A program made the position numbers and the translations under genes. Below, piece after piece: positions 33,544 to 45,512 of a DNA stretch of 64,000 bases. How positions within the stretch are numbered: position 1 is the first letter of the stretch; each line of letters begins with the position of its first letter. Source of the DNA: Siniperca chuatsi. Its lineage: Eukaryota > Chordata > Actinopteri > Centrarchiformes > Sinipercidae. Location: assembly GCF_020085105.1 (NCBI RefSeq), contig NC_058058.1, forward strand, positions 7,527,175 through 7,591,174, read 5' to 3'. Under the pieces are notes generated by a model. That model had not been told where the DNA came from. It saw only the letters and a list, made by a program, of their open reading frames with translations, and searched no databases.

Positions 33544-35106
33544 ATTAATTCACCAAAATTAGGTTTTTACATGACAACAAGGGGTATCTAAATATGTGTG
33601 TTGTGTTTTCGGGTCGTGTTACAGCTGCTGCTACTGGAACCTATTGAAGGACTTTGAATGTAGATTTGACCATAAGCTCTCCTTTTATAATTTCTATGTC
33701 CTGTTACTGTGCGAAACAGCTGTTTGACAGGGTGTTAGTTTTTATAAAGATGATATTGATGGTGTAAAATAAGTTAAAGTCAAGTGCTAATTCTTTACAT
33801 GTCAACCAAGAATTGTTACTACATATTTAACAACAAACCTTAGTGTTACTTTCACTCACTCATCCACTGTTTGTTTAGTTTGTTTAAATGTCACATGTGC
33901 CAGACGTCTCTTGTTTACTTAATATTAATTCAGACATGACAATGATCAAAGCACACTTTTCTGTGGTGAGTAAAACTGTGCTACACTTAAGCAATCTGCA
34001 TTATTCTAGACAGAGCATGTTTTATTTAAATCTTTCCGGGTGTCCTGGAAGTTATTTAAAGTCGGTGTTTTGTTTTATGTGCTCTTTTCACATGTTAAAC
34101 CTCTTTCGGTTCATTGTTTGTTTCTTTGTAGTTATACTTCTTTGCCACATACTCTGCTGAAACCAAAAGTCAAGGTCATTGCTGTTTGTTAATCTTTTAC
34201 CTCATTTGCCATGTGCAATCATTAAAATGGTAACGATGGTGTATTATCTGTTTTAGCTTGTGTCTTTCTGTTGCACAGATGCAGACTTCAAACAGTATCT
34301 GATTTGCATAATGATTTAACAGCTCAGTTTTGCCGGGGGGGTTTTCTAGGGGTTTTTTTTCTACAGTAAAGTAACTGGACTCAAAAAAATGGAAATACTA
34401 TAGAGTGTCGTAAGGCGAGGGGTGCTGTATGGAGGTATGTGGACCCAAAAGCAGATGACAAGGAAGCGGTCTCAGGGTGAAGTAGCCGGATGACTACCGT
34501 GTTTATTGTTGGGTGGAATGCAAGCAAGAACAGGCAGAGGTGAGCAGACAGGTAATGAGCAGACAAAAGCCAAAATTCCAAGAATCCAAAAATGGTCCAC
34601 AGGAGAACAAAGAATCCAAGATAAACTCACAAGATATGCTTGGCAGCAACAACACCATGTGTACAACGATGATTCAACACTGAACAAAGAAAAGACCAAG
34701 ACTAAATACCCTAGGGGAGGTGAGATAACAAGACACAGGTGCCAACAATCAAGGGAGGACCAACAATCAAAACTGGAGGAGAAAAACACAAGACACACAA
34801 GGGAAAGAGAATACTACAAAATAAACCAGGAAGTGACAATACCAAAACTACAACATAGAGGTTGTGTAAATATGAGTTATATGTATGTAAACTGGTAGTG
34901 ATCATATTACTACAGTATGCCTTTAAATGTTATGTAACCCCAAAGGAGGGTAAGTTTGTAGGAGGGGTTACACAGTATTTAAACACTGAACTTTAGTTTA
35001 GTACTTTCAGTTGTCTTCTCTGAAGTTAGTGACGTGTAAACAGCTCTTTCTGAAAGTATGTAGGCAGTTAAAGAGGATATGTGTTAACTTTAAATTGACA
35101 GGCACG
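33544..35106. other. Intergenic between xkr8 copies; repeat-like block 34430-34860
   Basis: No gene was found. The block at about 34430-34860 (purine-rich, ending near AAACCAGGAAGTGACAAT) has the look of a dispersed fish repeat, but I could not place its ends or family. The open frame at 34506-34898 within it is not protein-like. The last 150 bp before 35107 should hold the promoter/5'UTR of the second xkr8 copy. Confidence 0.35.
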
Positions 35107-38100
35107 ATGGGTGTGTTCAAGTACTCCCCGGTGGACTTCCTCTTCACTTGCGTGGGTCTGGTGTTCTTACTGCTTGACATAGTGCTGGATATATTTGCCG
35201 CTGTGTCTTTCTACCAGGAAAAGGCCTACGTGTGCCTCTTTATCCTGGTGCTGTTTCTTGTAGGCTCATCTGTGCTTGTGCAGGCCTTCAGCTGGCTGTG
35301 GTATAGCTACGAGAACTTCAACAGGGAGACAAAGGTTGAGAAATGCCTGAGCCTGAGCCAGCTCAAGCTTCTCCATGTACTGCAGCTGGGAATCTACTTC
35401 AGGTTGTGTAAGCCTCGTATACTATAATAATCTTGGTGTGTTCAGTGCCTCAGGCCGTTTTGTTTAGTTTCTTTTTTTCCGAGAGCCCCACCCTGATTTT
35501 CGCTCGCCTGTTCAAATATATTTCCATTTACGGGAAATGCCAAATAAATAATCTGAAAGCAACTATTGTGCTGCACTGTTGCACTGTCAGGCCACTCCCA
35601 AACTAGAGTGCTGTGCATAATGTGTAATTTTAGCATTCAGACACAGTCAGTTTTTGTAAGTGATAGCACCATCATGCCTAGGAATTCTGGGGAGACTGCT
35701 ATTTAATTTCTTCTTAACTCGGTACATGATATTTAGTTGTAACAGTTGCCACAGTTTCTGTGCTTACAGTAGATAATCTGGTTAGATTATGGAGCACTTT
35801 GTTAAACTGGTTTTGTTGAAATCAAAGTGGCTCCTTTCCATGCATTAATACTTTGTGTGACAACACTGCCAAAGAAATCAAAGTTAATGTCTTTTACATG
35901 ATAACTCAATTGGTATAACTGGTTATTATTATGTTTAATATATGGTCATTACAATAGTTTTATCTGTGTTCTCTATCCCACAACTTTTTTGTTTCTCAGG
36001 CACGCAGGTGTTGTGGAGATCTCCGTATGCAGCTTCTTCTCAGAGCACCAAACCCCCGAGGACTTCGCAGTGTACCTGAGCCATGATCTCAGCATGCTGC
36101 GGCTCATAGAGACGTTTTCAGAGAGCACCCCTCAGCTCGTCCTCATGCTCACGATCATCCTGCAGCGGGGCCAGCTCGACCCTGTGACAGGTGCAGTGTG
36201 TTACTCATGTCTCCGAGTTACGTTGTGTAGATTTTAGGCAGAATTGTGAGTCACCAATGCATAACAAATTCAGTCATGAGTGAGTATAGGGTTCAAGAAT
36301 GACTGAATAATAGAGTACAGTTCAGAGATGCTCTCCAAACTGATAACAATCCTTTCTTTAAAGGGTCAGTTACATGTACTTAATTGATTACTTTATTTGA
36401 GTATTTCCATTCTGTGCTACTTTCCACTTCTACTCGGCTACATTTCAGAGAGAAATCTTCAAATTGTTACTATACAGCTATAGTTACTTTTCAGATTAAT
36501 ATTTTACATACAAAACATGTGATCCACTTACAAAATATGATGCATTGTTATAGATTAAATTACCCAACAGTAGGTCAAATAGTTACACTTAGCTCCACCA
36601 ACTACAACATTAAAATGCTGCCTACACATTAATTCATCAGTAATAATAAATGCAATATACTAATATAAAAATATAACAATAATATACTAATACAATAATA
36701 TAACACTCTAAAGGGGCAATTCAGTCTGCATGAGTACTTTTACATTTGATACTTTAAGTACGTTTTGCTGATAATACTTTTACCTGTAATGTATTGTACT
36801 GTAGTATTTTTACAGAATGGGATTGTTACTGTTTTCTTCCTTACCCATAGTGGAACCATACAATGCAGATAGGTTTGGTTTATACTGTATGTGTTTTTCT
36901 GCCTCCAACACAGTACAATGAGGTGGATGGAATTTAGTTTCTGTAAAAAAAGGAAGAAGCTATGTTTCTTTGCACAAACAATATCTTGTGTATTCTGGAT
37001 AATTCACAAAAAAAGTGGGAAAAGGCTTCTCAAATGGGTCAATAATAACAGAAATAAATAAGAAAGTGACCTGATTATTATGTCACATTGAACTGACCCT
37101 GATTTCCCAAAGTTCAAAGCAAACTTTTTGCAGTATCCTCTTCATTGTTCCATTACAGCACAATTGTAGGTTACGCTGTAATCTGTGCCTTTTCTTTAAG
37201 CTGTGAGCACAATATTTCATCAAAAATGTGAAAGTGTATTTTCTGAGTTTTAATGCACTCAGAAACAGTGCTGCAAATGCATAAAAAGGCTACTCCATGA
37301 ATGAGAGTATATGTAGTTACTTTTACAATACCTCTCAGGCTGATTTACAGTTAGTTCTGAACCTCATTCATTCATTCATTTTTAGTTGAAGCTTCTCTAA
37401 TGATATCTTCTTCGTCTCCTCCTCCTCAGTGTTGAAGGCCGTTGGGTCAGCCTCAGCCATCGCCTTTAGCGTGACCACGTACCACCGCTCCCTGCGCTCC
37501 TTCCTGCCCAACAAGGAGAAGCAGCAGATGAGCTCATCGGTGGTCTATTTTTTCTGGAACCTGTTTGTCATCTTGTCTCGCCTCACCGCCCTCGCCCTTT
37601 TCGCCTCCGTGCTGCCCTGCTACATCTTCACCCACTTCTTTTGCTCTTGGATGGTTTTATTCTTCTTCGTCTGGCGATCAAAGACTGAATTCATGGACAG
37701 CCCATCCGGAGAATGGCTTTACCGAGCCACTGTAGGCCTCATTTGGTATTTCGACTGGTTTAATGTGGGCGACGGGAGGACGAGGTACAGGACTCTGCTC
37801 TATCATGGGTACATACTGGCTGATATTTCCTTCCTCTGCAGTTTGTGGTGCTGGAAGATGAGCACAGAAATTCAACAATGTCATGCTATATTCATTGCCG
37901 CCAGTGTTGTTGCAGTTTACCTCCTTGGTCTCTTATTGAAAATGATATATTATATGTGCTACCATCCAAAACTTTCCAAAGGGGAGTTGAAAGGGGACAG
38001 CACTGAAATGTTCCTAACTGGACAGGGACCAACTAGGAGTCAAATGTTTTCTGGAGATGTGACAGTCTTTGCTATGTCCTTATCCGGGGACGTTGTCGAC

Positions 38101-38238
38101 AACATTCCTCAGTCCCTACTCACTAATGACGACACAGACACAGATGTTACAGATCGCAGCCTCCCCAGTCCGCCAGCACCCGACATCAAACGCTGCAATA
38201 AAAGAATGAGGAAGCTGGCCGAGAACTTCTACTCCTGA
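35107..38238 (+). CDS. xkr8: XK-related protein 8-like, second tandem copy (431 aa)
   Basis: A tandem paralogue of the preceding gene with the same three-exon structure and phases (2, 1): 35107-35402, 36000-36190, 37430-38238. Shared blocks are LHVLQLGIYFR, LSMLRLIETFSESTPQLVL, TYHRSLRSFLPNKEKQ, VVYFFWNLFVILSRLTALAL, GEWLYRATVGLIWYFDWFNV and LLGLLLKMIYYMCYHPKL. Hydrophobic segments match a scramblase fold. The C-terminal tail is longer and more acidic, with DVVD (383-386) followed by Asn as a candidate caspase site, and it ends RKLAENFYS, which resembles the end of human XKR8 (HLAQKFF) more than the first copy does. Intron 2 carries a MITE. Whether both copies scramble lipids is not shown by sequence. 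Confidence 0.92.
36367..36855 (-). mobile_element. hAT-like MITE in xkr8 copy 2, intron 2
   Basis: Related to the elements at 10095-10554 and 19532-20318: it shares a TGTACTTAATTGATTACTTT start, CACTTAGCTCCACCAACTAC, and TTTGATACTTTAAGTACGTT near the right end. The ends are worn, so limits are approximate. Non-coding. Confidence 0.6.
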
Positions 38239-41200
38239 CCTGCATCACTTGACACCCACCAGACATGGAGGTTAGCGAGGGACTGAGTCATGCAGCCTAT
38301 TTAATCACGTGGTTGTGTGGGATAGAGGACTATGACCTGCTCGCCGATTATCTGCAGATACAACCTCATAGGAGCACTTTCTTCAATGTATTAACTGGTG
38401 CTGCTGCTGTGTACCAACGCACATAAAGTGCCAATCATTATTTAATTTGTTTTCCTTTTAAAGGATAGGTTCACATTTGTTCAAGTCTGTCTTAATACAA
38501 TGCTTTTGTGCCCGTATGTACAGTAAATAGTTTTTGGTCGCTGTAATTGTTCCTCCTGCTCATACTGGCTGTGAAGACATCCATTCTTAAAGCTTTTCCA
38601 ATGTAAGAAATGGGGTACAAAACCAACAGTCCTCTTTCTGTGCACTCCCCACTATCTCAAAAGTATTTAAAATGGCTTACCATTTAAAGTTTAAACCCTT
38701 AAGATTTTCATATCAAATCCCATTTTTGATACTATTTACAGTCTGCATTTTGTCTCCAATAGCCATTCAATGTAATATCTCTCTATACTGTTGTTTTTAT
38801 TGGTAGTGGTGGAGTCCGCTACTGGACAGCCTCACTGTTTACTGTTCGCTCTCTTTACACTGTCAGAGCTGCTTTACTGCTAATGCAAACCCAACATCTA
38901 CTGCTACTTCCCCTTTTACAGTCACAGGAGTTAAGGTACGGTCACATTACTATTCTGTCCTTTTGAAGCTTCAGATAAACTTTGGAATTCATGCTTACAT
39001 TTGAATAGCAATAGATAAGGATGTCTTTGGCCTGTATGGACAGGAGGAATGATTTTTTTAGCGACCAATAACTCTTTCCATGTACATATGGACAAGTATT
39101 GCATTGGATAAACCTTTCCTTTAACAGGTGCCCTGATGGTTCTTCCAGTATAGCAACATTCCTTGTCAAGAACCTGACTTTACTGGAAAGGTTTTAAAGA
39201 TTATATTTATAACATATGTTTACATTGTTATATAACTATTTTTTAATCTATCTTTGTACATTAATAAGTAAACAAAAACTTGAGTCTGAAACTTTTTCCC
39301 CCATTTATTTACACTGTATTGAGTGTCTTGGATACACAGGAAAACCTTACAGGACTGTGTGAGGTCCCAAACAGCTATTGAGGGGAAAATAGTGAATATT
39401 GTAATTAAATTAGCATTAAGTTCACAGGATCACATTCAGGCTCTCTACATGACCTAATGTGGCCTCACAGGTCCTTGAAAACGAGATGAAATACATTTTT
39501 AATCAATTTTATAAGAGTGCACTCAGAGTGCAGATCTCCGCCAGGCCTGGTATCACCAAATGGCATATTAACACCCCAATTTGCGTGTTATCACAGCGCC
39601 CTTTTTGCTTTTTCATTTCACGCCATTTGAGTCTGTACTGACATATTGTGCAGAGACGGTGTGTCATTTTACGCGTGAATGTCAGTCAAAATCCGCATTG
39701 GATGCATGGATGTATAATAATAGTAATACATCCGTGGTTGGAAGAGGTCAGGGTGGATAGATCAGATGGATGGGTCAAACAAACACAACAAGGTCTATCT
39801 GCGGGTGAACAGTACTGCAGGACACGCCTACCACATGATGCGACCTTTTTGAGGGCGCATCATGTAGTTTTTGGTTTGGGTTAAAATAAGTACGTTAATC
39901 CAGGAAGTTATCTCAGGGTGTGTGTCGCGTAGTCTGCGAGACTGCAGAGGAGCGGTATAAAACAGCAGTCAATAAAATATGTTGAAAAATAAATTGTGAC
40001 GTGAAAGTCATGCCCTGCCCTGCCCTACTCTGCCTCTGATTGGCTAGTACGCGTTGCCTTCGTTGGTTAGGTTTAGGCATGAGGAGTGACATTGGTTTGG
40101 GTAAGAACGTCAGGGTAAACCAGCTTATGCCTGTCGGAGATAAAATACAGAAAAGCAAAACAGCATTTTGGAAAGAAAGAGGACACAGAAGAATATAGCC
40201 CCTTAATCATTACATGGTCATTTTTTTGACAGCCATGGTATATTCAAAACAGACATGACATGCAGACAAGGTAAAGAAATAAACAGAAAACACATTCAAT
40301 AAGCAGAAAAAAATGCCAAGATTGTATAAGGTCTCAATTTTCTCAGATGTGTGTCAGGACTGATAAGATATGCCCAATTCTCTTGAACTCACTTAGACAG
40401 TACAACACTGAACAATCAAAAGCACACCTTGTTAAACCTGCCTTTGAGTAATCAGATCTGCATTCATTGTGTTATAGATTGTGATTGTCTAAGTGATGCT
40501 AAGCGTTTCACAGCAACAATATAAACGCAATCTCCTTTTCAAAAGGAAGCAAAAATTTAACACAAGGCAGACATTATTGTTGAAAATTAGATTTTCCCAA
40601 GTAAATTAATGAACATGAATGTATTGACACTCCAAATTGAGATATCTATTCTTGAAAAACTTATCCGCAAAGTAACTGTCAGCCATCTTAAGCCCTTCAT
40701 TAAAATTTTTTTTCCACATGAACATTTTCTCCCAAAAATGGATATATAGTTTTCTAGGAGACTTTTCAAATACAGTGCAGACAGGACAATCAAATCAAAA
40801 AAAGTCTAGTAACAAAACAAAACAAAAAGTCTCAACAGCACTTAAAAAAAGTATTGAGTTAAAAAAAGTAAGATAACACTTTGGATAATATAACAATGCA
40901 GTGATAAATGTATCAAACAAAAATCTAACATATTTCCCTTTGAGATTATGCATACAGATGATGGTTAAAGGCACAATATAAATATGCACAGTCACGCAAG
41001 ACACACAAATTACACAGAAATACACATTCTTAACGGTCAAGCTGCATGTGTGTAAATACGAAATCTTCTTCAGGCTCAGTATTGTTCAGTCGTAATCTCA
41101 TACAGACCAGGGAAAGTCGACCCCCTCCTGCTTTTCTCACTGTCTACAAATGAAAATTCCCTTTGAAATACAGTTAATGAGCAAAGTAGAAATGTATTGC

Positions 41201-41348
41201 ACAGTCATCGTCCTGTGTGTTGTGCTCCCCTCCGATGCGCCTTCGAAAGGTTGTGGGTTGTCATGTGGCTGAGTGATGAACATCCAAAGCTGTACAAGTA
41301 ATTCTGAGGTTGCAGTTGTTTGACACAACAAATAATCTCAAAGTTTTA
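38239..41348. other. xkr8 copy 2 3'UTR and intergenic DNA
   Basis: No exon, RNA gene or well-bounded repeat could be identified over about 3.1 kb. The first part is presumably the 3'UTR of the second xkr8 gene. Near 40010-40120 a short GC-richer patch (CTGCCCTGCCCTACTCTGCC) may be a repeat remnant. The rest is AT-rich. Confidence 0.4.
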
Positions 41349-41910
41349 ACTAGAGCTGACACAATTAGTTAATTAACCGATGAGACAGCAACTATTTTGA
41401 CAATCGATTAATCGTTAGATTTTTTAAAGCAAAAGTGCCAAAAAGTCACTTGTTTTGACATGAATATTTGCTGGTTTTCTTTTTCCTCTGTGATAGTAAA
41501 TTTAATATTTTTTGGACTCTTGTTCTGACATAAGAAATTTATAGACGTCACAGTGGGATCTGGGTAATTGTGATGGCATTTTTAGCTATTTTCTGACATT
41601 AAGGGCTGCAACTAACAACTGTTTTCATCACTGATTAATCTGCAGATTATTTTCTCAATCACCTGGTCTATAAAAATGTAAAATTAATAAATAAATAAAT
41701 AAAAAAGATCCTCACAATTTCCTAGACCCCAAAGTGAAGTCTTCAAAAAGCTTGTTTTGACCAACCAACAGTCCGAAACAAAAAGATATTCAGTTTACTA
41801 TCATATAAGCCAAAGAAAAACAGCAAATCCTTTCAAACGATTAACAAAATAAATGCTGATTACATTTCTTTTGATCGACTAATTAATTAATTGTTTCAGT
41901 TTTAACTAAT
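41349..41910. mobile_element. Two GATTAATCG-family MITEs, one inserted beside or in the other
   Basis: A first copy starts near 41349 (AGAGCTGACACAATTAG, then CAATCGATTAATCGTTAG). It is cut short at about 41601, where a second copy begins AGGGCTGCAACTAAC (41602) and runs to about 41905 (GATCGACTAATTAATTAATT). The second lies in the place where the right half of the first is expected, which suggests nesting. Non-coding. Confidence 0.55.
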
Positions 41911-42489
41911 ACAACAACTGTCAGCTAAATCAAATTTAACTTGAAAAATTGAAGCAACTGAGAAAACATGTAATGTCTTTGGAAACAAAATGATGAAATT
42001 TCCTTTTTGGTAAATGACCATTTTGACATTCAGTCGGATTAAAAAAGCAATTCTGATTTTGTAGCTACAACATGACAACATGTAAGAGTAATAAAATGTA
42101 ATTCTACTGGCTAACACACTATTTTCTTTGCCCTTGTTTTTAAATCAAATTGTACAACTGCTTTATGTATATTGATCTCCTCCCACGATTCAACAGTCCT
42201 GCAGACTAAAACTGAGCATTGTGATGAGATGCCACAACTGTCTAGCAGTTCACTAAGAGAACAGGAAACTTTTAAATTAAATCTCTTAAGTGATTATGAT
42301 CCTCCTTACATATGTACTAGCTGAGTCAGAGGCTGAGAGGTGCGAGCATGGACGGATTATGAGACAACGTAGCGCAAATTTTAACTAAATTTCCAGAAAA
42401 ATCAGCAAATGAAAATGAGCATTAATGTGCATTTACATCCACTACTGTTTTGTGAAAATTAGGAGTTGAGCGCATCGAGATAAACAGCT

Positions 42490-42643
42490 GGTGGCGCTAA
42501 ACAGCCCTGTTTTTAGCTTTGTGTCAAAGCATTTTTCAGGTAATCAGCTGGTTTTTAAATGGTTTATGGAGCATTTTCTCAACTCATAAAAAGGAACCAT
42601 TAATCCTTCCTTCATAATTCACCAAATTTGGATATACGAGCGG
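42490..42643. mobile_element. Fragment of the hAT-like MITE family
   Basis: It matches the interior of the complete element at 19532-20318 in order: the AACAGCCTGTTTTT-like block, GCATTTTTCAG, GCATTTTCTCAACTCATAAA, TTCACCAAATTTGGATATAC. The ends are missing. It abuts another MITE at 42644. Confidence 0.55.
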
Positions 42644-43099
42644 CGTGTCCCAAATCAATACTACATACTAACTCTAAGCAGGTTTTTAAGTGTATAGTGT
42701 TCACACTATAAAAGTGAAGTATACTCAAACCAGATAGTATGAAGACTAAATACGGTAATTTTTTGAGTTGACACTATTCTCCCACAATGCAATACACAAA
42801 GAAAATGAAGGAGCTGACTCACAGCTGGAATTTTTTTAAAAATAAGTTGTGGGTGGCGAAACAGCTCCCGAAACATCTTAGAAAGCAAAATTGAATACTT
42901 ATTTGTGTTTTCCATTTGTGAAGTGTAACTTGCAGTGACATTCACACGTCCTCGCATGTATTTTGTCATTTCCTGTTAGTATAAAGCAGTTGAGTATGTT
43001 GATTTTTTTGAATACTAACTGTTAAAATAGTATACTATGACGAGTAATATGTAGTACATACTGTATAGAATTAGTATGTAGTATAGATTTGGAACACAG
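42644..43099. mobile_element. MITE with ~30-bp inverted ends
   Basis: The left end CGTGTCCCAAATCAATACTA pairs with the right end ATAGATTTGGAACACAGC (reverse complement GCTGTGTTCCAAATCTAT), followed on both sides by copies of ACTACATACTAA. About 455 bp, no protein coding. A target duplication could not be assigned, so the superfamily is open. Confidence 0.65.
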
Positions 43100-44369
43100 C
43101 TAATGTTTTCATTGTTATGCTCGAGAGCCTGTGCACTGCCTTACTAATTCTAGTCTACTACCGGGGCAGGAAAGTGAAGTGCAACTCTCGAGTCATTGCT
43201 GAAATTGATCCGTATTTGGTTTATGTTCAGTGCACCCTGCTCTGCTTACTGCCTTTCATATTACTGAGTCATTCAGACTCAGACCATTTCAGGTTTGTCA
43301 GAAGTTTGACCGGAGCCTCTGATTCTCAGCACATGCTTACTGACCACAGAGGACACACACAGTAAAAAGGACCACGCATCTGCTGTTGCAACACAGTGGA
43401 GAGGTCACGACAGCTGATTGATGGTGTGTTTTGGTCAGGTCAGGAGGGGAGGTCATGACCAATTTACATTTTTACCGCATACAGTACCTTATAAGGTTGT
43501 CAAAAGTATCAGAACTTTTTCAATACCATGTGTTTAAAACGATACGATCTCCGTTTATTTTTTTTCCTCTTTTTGCCGTGGTATCGAAAGAGGTATCGAG
43601 TATTGTTTTTTTATGCTAGTATTGTCTCAAAGTTTAAAATTCTGGTATTGGGACAACCTTAGTACCTTATGTTAAATAGTTGAATGGCTACATGGGAGGC
43701 AAATAAAAAATAAGAATGGGATTATTTGATACTTGATGACTGTCAGCAACTTGGTGATTTGCAAACAAGACTGCAAAATGATGCTTTAAAGTCTTTGAAT
43801 GAGTGCAAAACAACCCAGAAAATTAGCTTTGATATAATTTTTTCAATTATACAAAGCCTAAATAAAAAGCTACAACAACTCCAGAAGAGAATGCCAATAC
43901 ACAACAATGGCCCTTTGGTTGTTTAAATCCAGAAAGAGAAAGAAAAAGTAGAGGGACTGTTTTCACTGCAGGAGACTTTGATACTAAGAAAATGAGATAA
44001 AGGCCAAAGACTAAAGAGGAGGAAAAAATGGATGTCTTCCCTTCTGTGTCCGAATCAGTGCCAGTTTCAGCCATGGTGAGGTTAGCTGCCGTAGAGGAGG
44101 AGTGCTGGGCGCGAGGAACCTTAATTCAGCCGAATGATGCATCCAGTCTGTTTCTCACAGTCAGCTCCGACCCAAAGTCCGCCTCAGTACATTACCATCA
44201 CACATCACACGGTGAGTCATTAGTCTTCAGTGAGGGCGGGTAGGTATTTCTAATATGAGAGTGTGTATCGTTGGGGTTGTGGAGGATTTTCTTGCACAAT
44301 GTCACTCCACAACCATCAGCACAACGACTACAGTTTCCCTTTAGTGTGCGACATTCAATGCCACCTCCT
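43100..44369. other. eya3 3' flank/3'UTR with a small MITE
   Basis: No convincing gene. The stretch next to 44370 is the presumed eya3 3'UTR (minus strand). A small open frame at 44028-44243 has no homology that I recognise and overlaps this region, so it is not called. Confidence 0.4.
43493..43660. mobile_element. Short MITE (168 bp) with direct-repeat flanks
   Basis: It starts AAGGTTGTCAAAAGTATC and ends TATTGGGACAACCTT, an inverted repeat of 8 bp or more. The 10-bp sequence AGTACCTTAT flanks it on both sides (43483-43492 and 43661-43670), an 8- to 10-bp duplication consistent with hAT-type insertion. The interior has GATACGATC/GTATCGAAAG. Non-coding. Confidence 0.75.
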
Positions 44370-45455
44370 TTACAAGAAGTCCAGTTCCAGCGCTTGGTGC
44401 AGGGACACAAGGTCGCCGTGGGTGGAGATCCGCCAGAAAGGCATGTTGTGCTACACAGAGAGACAGACACGAGCAAAGCTGTTTCAGAAACATAACAGTG
44501 TGACAGAAACAAAACACTGAACGGTATGCTCCTAATGTACTCAAACTGAAGGTGCGGAAACAAATTGGTAAAACGCTAGCTTGATAATCAGACTGGATTT
44601 CCATTTCATTTCACTTATTTGAATGAATAAATCTAAGATGAAGGCGGTGATTCACAAGACTAGAACCAGGCCAGTAAAACACATGCAGAATGGTAGTTTT
44701 ACAGCCAAAGAGAAGCACCACACTGGACTTGGATCGCTGCAGTACACACATGCTGGTAAGCTAAAACTTGTTGTAACTTTAAGTATCAGGCTCCAGCTCC
44801 AGAATGTCACTTTTTTCTCCTTAAAGCTCAACTTGTTTTAGTGCTTATTATATAATTTAATAAACTTTTGAGTCGTGGACACTCACATCTCGTCTTGTAA
44901 GCTCCTTCGTCTGATGTGGACGACTTTTAAACAAACAAAGCTTGAGTCGCAGTGACTGTATTTGTCTGCAGTGCAGTATTTGACAAAATTCTGAGGACAC
45001 GCCACATGCAAGTTTGTTTGAGTAAACTGCCTAAAGACCTACACACAAAAGAGGGCAGGGGCAAGGAGGAGATATAAAAAAAACTTTAAAGTTTACCTGT
45101 TTTGCTGCAAACTCCTCATCTCGGCCATCACCTATCACCACATAAGTCACTTTCTTCCCAAAGCGGGAGACGATCCTCTCAAAGCAACTCTCTTTCCCTG
45201 CAAGGAAGGAGACCACAGGGAAAATAATACATTACCTACAGAACCCTCGAAGCAGCATCTTAACATAGCTTCCTCCTCCGTCACAGCAGAGAAGAATTAA
45301 TTGTACTTTTCATTTGTACCTATTTTTGTGGCACTGTAGATGTTCTCGATGGGGAAGACGTCTCCCAGGCCGTAGAGCAGCACTTTTGCCAGAGCTGGAA
45401 CCAGCTGAGTGGTGGTGACCAACACATTCATACACTTCCCCCTGTTGGTGGAATA

Positions 45456-45512
<57 letters not shown>

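Noticed and set aside
34506-34898. 130-codon Lys/Gln-rich frame between the xkr8 copies
   Set aside because: Lies in a repeat-like purine-rich block; composition and antisense frames suggest non-coding DNA.
44028-44243. 71-codon frame starting MDVFPSVSE next to the eya3 3' end
   Set aside because: No recognisable domain, no support for splicing, and probably within the eya3 3'UTR or flank.
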